Shown: in pieces, positions 26,884-33,667 of the stretch | Layout: every line of letters starts with the position of its first letter | How positions within the stretch are numbered: position 1 is the stretch's first letter | Assembly (NCBI RefSeq): GCF_004569635.1 | Contig: NZ_SPOZ01000007.1 | Coordinates: 20,511-84,510 of the forward strand | Direction: 5' to 3' | Length of the DNA: 64,000 nucleotides | Origin: Streptococcus sp. LYSM12 | GTDB taxonomy: Bacteria; Bacillota; Bacilli; Lactobacillales; Streptococcaceae | Position numbers and translations under genes: made by a program | The notes under the pieces: generated by a model | Databases searched by the model: none | What the model saw: only the letters and a program-made list of their open reading frames with translations | What the model was told of the DNA's origin: nothing

Positions 26884-27444
26884 TCAAAATAAACCATCTT
26901 TCCTTAATTGAACATAATCTTTGAGCAGGGGTTGAAGTTCTTCAGGTTCTACCTTAAAATCTTGAAACCACGGTCCAGATTGAGAGACATGCAACTCTTT
27001 TTTAACTTCAATAAATTGCATAGGAACTAATAAAATATTTGGCTGATTCAATTCTGAACCACTTTCACGTTCTAGGAAAGCTACGATAAAATCTTGACTA
27101 CCATTTGTTCTAAATTGCCAATGTTGAGAGTTCCCATTTTTCTTTTTATGTAAGGAACTATACTTAACATCAATCGTCAAACCATCAAACCAAAAATCAT
27201 AGACAGGATTATTTTTCTTAAAATATTTATTAGCATCTGTTGCTTCTGGAACATATTTTTGAAAGAGTTCTTCTGCCATTCCTCCCAGTTTTGCTGTTCT
27301 AGAACCGTACTGAATTTTATCTTGAATTTTCAAGCAGCCGCTCTTTATTAATTTCAAGTGTGCAATATGAATCGTTAATCCAGATTGCTTTACTGCCTCA
27401 TGAAAATCTCCTGTTTCTAAATATATATCAACTATATCAGCCAT
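26884..27444 (-). CDS. PD-(D/E)XK nuclease-like protein of the mobilisation operon
   Basis: A 186-residue soluble protein. The centre reads GGMAEELFQKYVP (E58/E59), then YDFWFDGLTIDVKYSS with D83 or D87, D92 and K94, followed by WQFRT. An early acidic residue in a helix, then D...D-x-K on adjacent strands, is the classic core of the PD-(D/E)XK nuclease fold. The N-terminal 45 residues look like a helix-turn-helix. It lies between the coiled-coil protein and the relaxase. It could be a nuclease that processes element DNA or attacks competitors, or an inactive DNA-binding version. The fold is inferred by motif only. Confidence 0.55.
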   Translation of the reverse strand: MADIVDIYLETGDFHEAVKQSGLTIHIAHLKLIKSGCLKIQDKIQYGSRTAKLGGMAEELFQKYVPEATDANKYFKKNNPVYDFWFDGLTIDVKYSSLHKKKNGNSQHWQFRTNGSQDFIVAFLERESGSELNQPNILLVPMQFIEVKKELHVSQSGPWFQDFKVEPEELQPLLKDYVQLRKDGLF

Positions 27445-27455
27445 TTTAATTATCC

Positions 27456-27911
27456 TTAATGTGAGTTCTTAATTGTTTGGCCACGTGCCACATCTTCTTT
27501 AATGAGGTCATCAATTCTAGCCATCAATTCATGTTGAGCTGGATCAAAACGAGAATGAACAGACTCTAAATCTTGAATATCAAAATCATCGCCTTTTGTG
27601 ATGGCATGGAAATTAGTCAATTCTAAATAAAGTAGCTGATCCAATTGACGACGGATAGATTTTAAAGAACGCCTCTCATCTGAGTTGGTCAAATTTTTTT
27701 CCAGCCGAGACAATCTCTCTGAAAAATTTTGTTTATCTTCAGTTTCCAAAAAAAGTTTATAGAAAACATCAATCAACTTAACAACAGTCGCTGACTGTTT
27801 CTGACCTGGACATTCTAAACTTTCCCCTACATCTGCTAATAAGTAGGCTTTGATTTCAGAAAACTTTTGTAGTGTTTCTTCGTTAAAATAGATATTAATT
27901 CTAGTTGCCAT
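27456..27911 (-). CDS. Probable relaxosome accessory protein
   Basis: A 151-residue protein starting MATRINIYFNEETLQKFSEIK, a pattern like the beta strand plus helix of ribbon-helix-helix DNA-binding proteins. The rest is charged helix (LSRLEKNLTNSDERRSLKSI). AAAGGGGAAA precedes the ATG. It lies inside the mobilisation operon, 11 bases before the PD-(D/E)XK gene. A MobC-like oriT-binding role is likely but inferred. Confidence 0.6.
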   Translation of the reverse strand: MATRINIYFNEETLQKFSEIKAYLLADVGESLECPGQKQSATVVKLIDVFYKLFLETEDKQNFSERLSRLEKNLTNSDERRSLKSIRRQLDQLLYLELTNFHAITKGDDFDIQDLESVHSRFDPAQHELMARIDDLIKEDVARGQTIKNSH

Positions 27912-27921
27912 TATTTCCCCT

Positions 27922-28713
27922 TTACTGTAATTTTTTGGAAGTTCCTGTTAAATAATGAATCTCATATTCTGGTTGAACGTTAAAAATATAAACATCAAAA
28001 GATACAGTATCATCTTCAACACTTTGTGCTTCTAAACGAATACCACGAGCAACTAATTCTACGTTTTTAAAAATAGGCGTTACTCTATAGCGGACACGAT
28101 GTTCTGTCTCTTTTATATAATTGGCGACTAAATTTTCATAGTAAACCATTGACGATTTTTCATTTTCAAAATTGGCATTAAGCGCACGTGTACCTGTAAA
28201 AAGATTTTTCACATTTGCATTCTCACCACTCAATTGAAATCCTATTAGATGAGACCGATTATATAGATAATCTTGCTTTCCGTTGAAGTTGATTTTTTTA
28301 TTTTTCCAGCCAGTTGGTTCCACAGATGAAATATCTTCACGTTCACTTGTTGGCATTAAGTCTTTACCCAACATTGCTTCAGCAACCCCCACACGATTCA
28401 AAAAATCAAGGTCACTATATTGTTCCCATGAACCATTTTTCAAGCTCAATTCTTCTGTCGTAAATTGCGCCTTATCATTAACCACTATGACTTGATGTTG
28501 ACCATCAAACACTTTTGATTTTAATTCTTCATTTTGTGTTTGATGTGCATTTCCTAAGTCACTATTTTTTTCTTCAGGTGAATCCGAGATATTCAGCTGA
28601 CTGGCCAAATCATTTTGCGTCAATGCACTTTTTAGAGTTTGAAAATTTTGGGGTTGCACGATAAAAATAACGATAAACAAAATACTGGTTAATAGAAATT
28701 TATTCTTCTTCAT
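27922..28713 (-). CDS. Secreted or membrane-anchored DNA/RNA nuclease (EndA/Spd-like)
   Basis: 263 residues. The N-terminal hydrophobic segment (FLLTSILFIVIFIV, about 7-20) is a signal or anchor. The catalytic part has NRSHLIGFQL near 152-161 and NVKNLFTGTRALN near 167-179, which match the DRGH/NRSH histidine and the distal asparagine of beta-beta-alpha nucleases such as EndA and streptococcal DNases. Such enzymes cut DNA outside the cell. It overlaps the stop of the gene before it and sits within the mobilisation operon, which is an unusual place. It may cut competing DNA or act in recipient contact, but no evidence here decides. Confidence 0.75.
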   Translation of the reverse strand: MKKNKFLLTSILFIVIFIVQPQNFQTLKSALTQNDLASQLNISDSPEEKNSDLGNAHQTQNEELKSKVFDGQHQVIVVNDKAQFTTEELSLKNGSWEQYSDLDFLNRVGVAEAMLGKDLMPTSEREDISSVEPTGWKNKKINFNGKQDYLYNRSHLIGFQLSGENANVKNLFTGTRALNANFENEKSSMVYYENLVANYIKETEHRVRYRVTPIFKNVELVARGIRLEAQSVEDDTVSFDVYIFNVQPEYEIHYLTGTSKKLQ

Positions 28714-29060
28714 CAACGTCCTCCCGCTTCTCTTTCAGCAGCCAAAGCATTCACATCATCCATAAATCGTAACCAATCAATGGTTAATTCTTCAACAATA
28801 TCTTGTTTGGCACTAGAGGCTAGTAACTTGATTTCATTTTTCAGTAGTAGTTCCAAGATGTTAGCTTGTTGTTCTTTAATATCTGCCAAAATTTCCGCAA
28901 ACTTATTATCATATAAATCAAGACCATCATTTTCGACAATGCGATACAACTGAGACAGTAAAAAATCAGCAAGATTAGGATACTGGAATTTTTCAGACAT
29001 CATCTCTAAGTGAACAAATAATTCATCAGGAACTTTACGTAATCTAATTTCCTTAGTCAC
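28713..29060 (-). CDS. Ribbon-helix-helix-like mobilisation protein 2
   Basis: 115 residues. The start MTKEIRLRKVPDELFVHLEMM has the strand-helix look of ribbon-helix-helix proteins, followed by helical segments. The start codon is GTG at 29060, inside the end of the first mobilisation gene, with GGGGAGG upstream. It overlaps the nuclease gene, so translation is coupled. Probably binds oriT or represses this operon. Confidence 0.6.
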   Translation of the reverse strand: MTKEIRLRKVPDELFVHLEMMSEKFQYPNLADFLLSQLYRIVENDGLDLYDNKFAEILADIKEQQANILELLLKNEIKLLASSAKQDIVEELTIDWLRFMDDVNALAAEREAGGR

Positions 29061-29385
29061 TACTTTCTACCTCCCCTTCATATTCTAACCAGCGGGAAAT
29101 ATAGTCGGCATAGCGAGCCAATTGAGTTTCAAATTCTGCCAAAATGTCTGTCTGTTTTTGGGTCAAAAACAAGACATGATCTGATGTCAATTTCATATTT
29201 TCTAAATGCGCCAAGTAGTTTGCTTCGACCAAATTAAATTGATCCTTTTCAATCTTTTCACGCAAGACACGAACTAAAAAATCATTAAATGATTTTGATT
29301 TCATTCTCTTTGACTGAGCCTTTAAATAGTCAATTTCTTTGTCAGTTAATCCACGTATTTTTAACTCTGTTCTTCTCGTTACCAT
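29053..29385 (-). CDS. Ribbon-helix-helix-like mobilisation protein 1
   Basis: 110 residues from an ATG at 29385 (MVTRRTELKIRGLTDKEIDYL). The first 50 residues fit a ribbon-helix-helix or MobC-like DNA-binding domain (LKIRGLTDKEIDYLKAQSKR) and the remainder is helical. It is the first gene of the mobilisation operon and lies directly beside the repeat-rich candidate oriT, the usual place for a relaxosome accessory or autoregulator. A TTG at 29409 would add eight residues but overlaps the ribosome site. Confidence 0.65.
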   Translation of the reverse strand: MVTRRTELKIRGLTDKEIDYLKAQSKRMKSKSFNDFLVRVLREKIEKDQFNLVEANYLAHLENMKLTSDHVLFLTQKQTDILAEFETQLARYADYISRWLEYEGEVESSD

Positions 29386-29766
29386 ATAAAAATAACCATC
29401 TCCTTTCAAAAAAGAAGCAAAAAAGAAAACCTCAACCTCGCAACGTCACGAAAATAAATTTTCTACTTTTGCGGTTTTTCAAGAGCTAACCCACCTAATG
29501 TGTTCTAGCCCATGAAAAGAGCATAAGGGAAACTGTCCCACCGTACTGCTGGGAGTTGATAGTATCAACGTTTCCCGTGTCCCCAATTTTCTCGGCTACG
29601 CCTACATAAAACACACACACTTTGTGCGGTGGTAATCATCGTATACCACACGAAAACACACGCTACAGGTGTTTAAAAACATCGTTTAACACACCTTGAC
29701 ACACTAGCATAACACACTAAAGCACACACCTTTTTCAGGGGTTATTCAACTGAAAAATAGAGCATT
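29386..29766. other. Candidate origin of transfer (oriT), non-coding
   Basis: About 380 bases without a gene between the 91-aa gene and the mobilisation operon. The left half has nested inverted repeats: GGGAAAC (29527-29533) with GTTTCCC (29570-29576) enclosing TCCCA/TGGGA (29536-29540, 29550-29554) and the hairpin GTTGATA-G-TATCAAC (29555-29569). The right half (29609-29731) is packed with CACAC repeats. On the minus strand bases 29710-29719 read TAGTGTGTTA, the nic sequence known for the pMV158 relaxase MobM. The CACAC background weakens this match. Confidence 0.6.
29527..29576. repeat. Nested inverted repeats in the candidate oriT
   Basis: Three stems share one axis region: an outer 7-bp stem (29527-29533/29570-29576), a 5-bp stem (29536-29540/29550-29554) and a 7-bp hairpin with a one-base loop (29555-29569). 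They could be bound by the relaxosome or fold as single-stranded hairpins. Confidence 0.65.
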
Positions 29767-30042
29767 TTAGCTTGATTGATTCGCTTCTTCTCGTTCTTTT
29801 TGGGCTACCTCACGTCTTGCTTTTTCCTCTTCCTTGAAGATCGCTAACTCTGTTTTGAGATCATCTAGAATGGTTTCATAAGTCTGATTGTTGTCTTTTT
29901 TTAACTGAATCTGAACGTAGACTTTACCAATTTGCTTTTGAAGATTTTCTTCAGCGACCTTTCGTTCATTTTCCAAAGAAGCAACTTTTTTCTTCGCCTC
30001 TTCCAGTTCTAAATCAATTTTATTGAGATTTTTCTTAGCCAT
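29767..30042 (-). CDS. Small coiled-coil protein beside oriT
   Basis: A 91-residue, highly charged, almost wholly helical protein (LELEEAKKKVASLENERKVAEENL, given in part), predicted coiled coil over residues 5-85. GGAGG precedes the ATG. It is the only gene between promoter copy 7 and the candidate oriT. It resembles small plasmid proteins of the PcfF/MobC type in length and charge only. A relaxosome or regulatory role is possible. Confidence 0.6.
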   Translation of the reverse strand: MAKKNLNKIDLELEEAKKKVASLENERKVAEENLQKQIGKVYVQIQLKKDNNQTYETILDDLKTELAIFKEEEKARREVAQKEREEANQSS

Positions 30043-30069
30043 GTTATAGCCTCCTTTATTTGATATATT

Positions 30070-30115
30070 TAGTATAAGGGATAATCAAATTTCCTGTGTT
30101 AAGGGGACAAATCAC
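30070..30115 (-). promoter_or_regulatory. Element-wide promoter module, copy 7
   Basis: Minus strand: TTGTCC, 18 bp (CCTTAACACAG), GATTAT, then CCCTTATAC. It drives the 91-aa gene and perhaps reads through into the mobilisation operon. It is the most divergent of the seven copies. Confidence 0.7.
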
Positions 30116-30117
30116 AG

Positions 30118-30153
30118 GAAAAATAAAAAGCTCCCCAATCTAAATTAGGGAGC
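30118..30153 (-). terminator. Intrinsic terminator of the small membrane protein operon
   Basis: GCTCCC (30130-30135) pairs with GGGAGC (30148-30153), followed on the minus strand by TTTTTATTTTT. Confidence 0.75.
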
Positions 30154-30231
30154 AACCACTCTATAACTATTCTTTCAAAATCCTTTCTCTTCTTTTAGAA
30201 AAGTAGCTCTCCGACTGAGTTTGAATTTAAT

Positions 30232-30693
30232 CTAGGTTTTATTGAGCACATTTTTGAAGAGATAGACCTTAAATAATCTCGGCTGAATAAAGATGATAAG
30301 ATTTGCCAAAACAAGACTACTAATCCAAAGCGTAAAGAGACGATTGACCAAAAATTCTGTCAAAGCATGTTGCTTAATATAAGCGTTGCCAACTAGAAAG
30401 AATAAGTACATCACTCCAAGTAAAAGAGATTTTTTTATTCGTCTAACTTTTGACAACACTGCTTGGATAGCATCTACTATCACTTTTAGCAAAACTATTA
30501 ACGCTAAAATATTCACCGTAAACACTTGAAACTCTCTTGACATATAATAGGTCAGCAAGCCTAACAAGGCTGATGTGAAGAGATAAAATTGATTTTTAGC
30601 TACAAATCCAATGAGCCAATTTAAGCCACAAATAAGAGATAATTTAAGACCGTTTTTGTTTAATGATTTCCATTTTTGAATATAGTTTTTCAT
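30232..30693 (-). CDS. Polytopic membrane protein, unknown
   Basis: 153 residues with about four membrane segments (near 18-32, 38-50, 56-78, 88-106 and a hydrophobic stretch at 118-138). Its ends are basic. AAAAGGAAAA precedes the ATG. It is the last gene of the operon that reads leftward from about 37.7 kb or from an internal start, and a terminator follows. No family recognised. Confidence 0.6.
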   Translation of the reverse strand: MKNYIQKWKSLNKNGLKLSLICGLNWLIGFVAKNQFYLFTSALLGLLTYYMSREFQVFTVNILALIVLLKVIVDAIQAVLSKVRRIKKSLLLGVMYLFFLVGNAYIKQHALTEFLVNRLFTLWISSLVLANLIIFIQPRLFKVYLFKNVLNKT

Positions 30694-30708
30694 AATATTT
30701 TCCTTTTA

Positions 30709-31713
30709 TTATTTCATCTCTACTGTTTCAATTGGATTTGAAAACGCAAAGGTGCCATCTTTGACAGCTACTTCTTTTTTCTCTAGACTAATAATCTTAG
30801 CTTGGACTTTTTCAATATTTCGAGTTGCCGTTTCAATGGATCTATTTTTAGTTTCAATATTACTTTCGACAGTTGCAATATCCTTTTGGTTTGACTCTAA
30901 ATCATCACCCGAGAGATATTCTGCTTCTTTGAGAAGTCCAGATTTCCGAGACTCGTCATCCTCAATAGAGATCTTCAATTGCTCAATAGAGTGATTCAAC
31001 TTTTCAATCTGACCTTCCTGGAAAGTCTTCTCTTCTGTGATTTCTAATAAGGCAAATTCTTCACGAGAAACGCTTTTTATCTTTTCTTTTTTAAGCCTAC
31101 TATTTTGAGTCGTCACATAGAATTGAACAACATTATTATTATCATTTTCTATTATCTTAGAAGGTTCCTCCTGGTCATCAGAGGAACTAGACACATCAAT
31201 ATCAATTGAATTAGTAACAACTGTCATATTCGTAATATCGATTGCATAGGCTCCAAAATTATCCGGTACATTTCGGATAATCACAGAAATCTTATTGTCC
31301 ACAATTGGGACGATTTCCATTCTTGTATCTGTTGTTTTTTTCTGAGCATACAGGTCCCATTTGAGGCGTTTGGTATCAATACCACGATCAACTGGAGAGG
31401 TGGAATCCTTCGTTTCAAACTGAAGAACAATAATGCCTGTTTCAGGAGAATAGGTTTGGCTAGATAGTCTAATTTCCCCTGTTCCATTGACAAATGTTCG
31501 CTTTGTTTTGAGCTGTTCGTCAGTATAGGTTTGTCTTTGTGGAGAATAAATAGCTCCCAATAATAAGCTTATCCAAGCTGTAAATAATACTGAAAAAATA
31601 ACTAGCTTTCGCTTAATCACGTTGTCTTGAAACCATCTATTAGTTGCGGTAAATGGTTTAGCAATTGAACTGGATTTTATAATTTCAATCCATTTTTTTA
31701 GTCTTTCTATCAC
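30709..31713 (-). CDS. Membrane-anchored protein with external coiled coil, unknown
   Basis: 334 residues from a GTG at 31713, chosen because GGAAAGGAG lies in front. One membrane segment is near residues 38-60. A probable beta domain follows (about 75-190; GEIRLSSQTYSPETGIIVLQF), then an acidic linker and a long coiled coil at about 230-320 (IEQLKISIEDDESRKSGLL). The bulk is outside the membrane. It overlaps the end of the 121-aa gene. Shape suggests a surface or wall-spanning scaffold of the transfer apparatus. No family recognised. Confidence 0.65.
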   Translation of the reverse strand: MIERLKKWIEIIKSSSIAKPFTATNRWFQDNVIKRKLVIFSVLFTAWISLLLGAIYSPQRQTYTDEQLKTKRTFVNGTGEIRLSSQTYSPETGIIVLQFETKDSTSPVDRGIDTKRLKWDLYAQKKTTDTRMEIVPIVDNKISVIIRNVPDNFGAYAIDITNMTVVTNSIDIDVSSSSDDQEEPSKIIENDNNNVVQFYVTTQNSRLKKEKIKSVSREEFALLEITEEKTFQEGQIEKLNHSIEQLKISIEDDESRKSGLLKEAEYLSGDDLESNQKDIATVESNIETKNRSIETATRNIEKVQAKIISLEKKEVAVKDGTFAFSNPIETVEMK

Positions 31714-32050
31714 ATTTTTCTCCTTTCCATATTCCTTGAATCCATGCTTTACCTTCGGTATAAAGAAAGTCTGAACCACAAGATAGCCAAATAGCAAATA
31801 AAACAGCCATCCATCGAAAGGAAAAAAATGGACGACAAAGATAATAAAAGAAAGCTATTCTTGCTAAAAAGAAACTGATCCAAATGATTAGTTTTAATAA
31901 GGTTCCCAGTGCTTGCTTAAACTGCTGCTTGATAGTTGTTCTCTTTATATCTTTAAATGTCACTTCTGCTTGTTGGATTTGAGTATCTAGTTCGTTTATC
32001 TCCTTAATCAAAGTATCACGATGGTGCTTTAATTCTTCTAGTGTTTGCAT
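31685..32050 (-). CDS. Small coiled-coil membrane protein, unknown
   Basis: 121 residues. An N-terminal coiled coil (LEELKHHRDTLIKEINELD, about 4-35) is followed by two hydrophobic segments near 48-70 and 76-90, then a basic tail. GAGGAAG precedes the ATG. It overlaps the start of the 334-aa gene, so the two are probably translated together and may form a complex. Confidence 0.6.
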   Translation of the reverse strand: MQTLEELKHHRDTLIKEINELDTQIQQAEVTFKDIKRTTIKQQFKQALGTLLKLIIWISFFLARIAFFYYLCRPFFSFRWMAVLFAIWLSCGSDFLYTEGKAWIQGIWKGEKCDRKTKKMD

Positions 32051-32070
32051 TCTACTTCCTCACATTAGCC

Positions 32071-32301
32071 TTAAATATAATCCATTTTCTCTGGCGCTAG
32101 CTCCAGCGTCAGCCACAAAGCTTCACTTTCTGAGATATGAGTTAAGCGACCACCTTCATCATTGAAACGGAGCAAGGTAAAAATGCCATCAGGGTGTTTC
32201 CCTAAGACAACCATACCTTCAGTTGTTTGTGATCGCCATAGTTCAGTATCAATTTGAAAGGCTGTTTCTGCCCACTTACTAAGCTTAGTTTTTCGTGTCA
32301 T
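32071..32301 (-). CDS. Small unknown protein
   Basis: A 76-residue soluble protein (MTRKTKLSKWAETAFQIDTE) with an AGGAGG site that lies within the end of the thioredoxin-like gene, which it overlaps by 17 bases. No recognised domain. It belongs to the tightly packed operon of small element genes. Confidence 0.6.
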   Translation of the reverse strand: MTRKTKLSKWAETAFQIDTELWRSQTTEGMVVLGKHPDGIFTLLRFNDEGGRLTHISESEALWLTLELAPEKMDYI

Positions 32302-32740
32302 TTAAAGCCTCCTTAATACTCTTCTCATCAGCCTCAATCTCACCTGTTTTGTCCTTAGCAGCATACAAATAAAGCTTCAATTCACCCTCTCTTATCGTAA
32401 TCAATGTCGCTACTTTTTCAACCTGGTATTTCTTCACAAGATTTTGGCCATCTTCTGTTTCCACATCGATATAAAACGTCGGATAAGGACTCTTTTCTGC
32501 CGCCTCAATAACAGCTTTCTTTCCTTTCTCGCAGTAAGGACAGCCTGTCTTATGAAAGACTAAATTGGCGTTCTGATTGACCACCACATCAACATAAACT
32601 TGTTCCGTAAGGTATTTATCGTAGTCTTTGGTCACATGCTCAGTCCAAAAGGTCTGCACACCAAAAACTGCAAAGAATAACATTCCAACAACTACTAATG
32701 TACCTAAAACCAGTTTTGGTATCTTAAATCTATCATCCAT
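32285..32740 (-). CDS. Membrane-anchored thioredoxin-like protein with CPYC
   Basis: 151 residues. A membrane anchor spans about 10-30. The exported part has a thioredoxin-like pattern: a strand NLVFHKTG, the redox motif CPYC at 67-70, helix KGKKAVIEAAEK, TFYIDVETEDG, then VEKVATLITIREG with the helix-strand end of the fold. The usual cis-proline is not obvious; VATLI stands in its place. It could reduce or form disulfides outside the membrane or act as a holdase for secreted conjugation proteins. It starts one base into the stop of the 136-aa gene. Similar small thioredoxins occur in other Gram-positive conjugative elements. Confidence 0.75.
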   Translation of the reverse strand: MDDRFKIPKLVLGTLVVVGMLFFAVFGVQTFWTEHVTKDYDKYLTEQVYVDVVVNQNANLVFHKTGCPYCEKGKKAVIEAAEKSPYPTFYIDVETEDGQNLVKKYQVEKVATLITIREGELKLYLYAAKDKTGEIEADEKSIKEALNDTKN

Positions 32741-33150
32741 TATCCTTCACCTCCCTGTATAAACTCGAACAAGTCTCCTTGAACGTAGTTCACTTTAGCC
32801 AAACGTTTAATTTCTGCTTTTAAACCTTCAAAGACCGTCATCACACCATTGAATCGTAATGGGTCAAAATGTTCATATACTCCAACTAATGGTAGCATTG
32901 GAAAATGATCCTTCTTCTCACTTTTAAGAAATTCAAGCACCTGCTTCTCCACCTCAATGACACCATCTACTCTTATCAATGCAGGTATACTGGTAATGGC
33001 CTCTCCATTCTGATAAAAAGTCAAAGCGGCATCTCCAGATTTTATCGTCCTAAACTCTGGAAAATCCTCTGTTATCTTAAAATAATAAGCCAGTGGTTCC
33101 TGTCCTAAACCTGTCAAATAGTATCCACGTACAATCTTAATATTAACCAT
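32740..33150 (-). CDS. Unknown soluble protein
   Basis: 136 residues with no signal peptide or membrane segment. It has mixed alpha/beta character (GYYLTGLGQEPLAYYFKI) and a helix near the end. GGAGGG precedes the ATG. Its stop overlaps the thioredoxin-like start (TAATG), so the two are translationally coupled. No family recognised. Confidence 0.6.
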   Translation of the reverse strand: MVNIKIVRGYYLTGLGQEPLAYYFKITEDFPEFRTIKSGDAALTFYQNGEAITSIPALIRVDGVIEVEKQVLEFLKSEKKDHFPMLPLVGVYEHFDPLRFNGVMTVFEGLKAEIKRLAKVNYVQGDLFEFIQGGEG

Positions 33151-33160
33151 TCCATCCCTC

Positions 33161-33364
33161 CTAACAAATCTTCTGAACTCTAAAAGGAGCCTGATAGTAC
33201 TTCGGGTAATGAATAATCCTTTTCGTTCTCTGAACGGGTAACGGGTTATGGTAATGTACCTGCATATATTGACAAGCTAATCCCCTACTCTCAAAAATCA
33301 ATAAACGCCCCTGATTATCACAAATATAGTCTCCATCTTGAAAACTAAAAATAACGTATTTCAT
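33161..33364 (-). CDS. Small unknown protein
   Basis: 67 residues, basic, aromatic-rich (MKYVIFSFQDGDYICDNQGR, later HYHNPLPVQRTKRIIHYPKYY). The compact opening suggests a small beta domain. It sits between a 57-aa membrane protein gene and the 136-aa gene in the same direction, with short gaps. No family recognised. Confidence 0.5.
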   Translation of the reverse strand: MKYVIFSFQDGDYICDNQGRLLIFESRGLACQYMQVHYHNPLPVQRTKRIIHYPKYYQAPFRVQKIC

Positions 33365-33538
33365 CTATACCCCTCTCTTTCTCATTTGTTCTACAAATTC
33401 TTTGTAGTCTCTTTCTAGCTCTATATCATAACCATTGATATATCTCATTCTATGGCTACAACTAAGACATCCTAAGACAAATAATACTAATCCTAGAACA
33501 GCTAAAGCTACACTAGATACTATAATCACGTTCCACAT
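33365..33538 (-). CDS. 57-residue single-span membrane protein
   Basis: The frame from an ATG at 33538 reads MWNVIIVSSVALAVLGLVLF, one clear membrane segment (4-23), then two cysteines, and a charged tail ending EFVEQMRKRGV. GATGAGGTGA precedes it. The stop at 33365 directly abuts the start of the 67-aa gene at 33364, so the pair is likely coupled. Function unknown. Confidence 0.6.
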   Translation of the reverse strand: MWNVIIVSSVALAVLGLVLFVLGCLSCSHRMRYINGYDIELERDYKEFVEQMRKRGV

Positions 33539-33667
33539 TTATTTTCACCTCATCTTTTTTAGTTATTACTGTTGATTGGCATTACTATTTTTCCTCTCTG
33601 ATTTGCTTGCCAGTATCAGAGATATAAATGTAATGGCAGTTTGCGGGTTTAGAATTTTTTCGGATAA

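Noticed and set aside
29600..29740. CACAC repeats as a CRISPR-like array
   Set aside because: Repeats are short and irregular with no constant spacer length. They fit an oriT or protein-binding block better.
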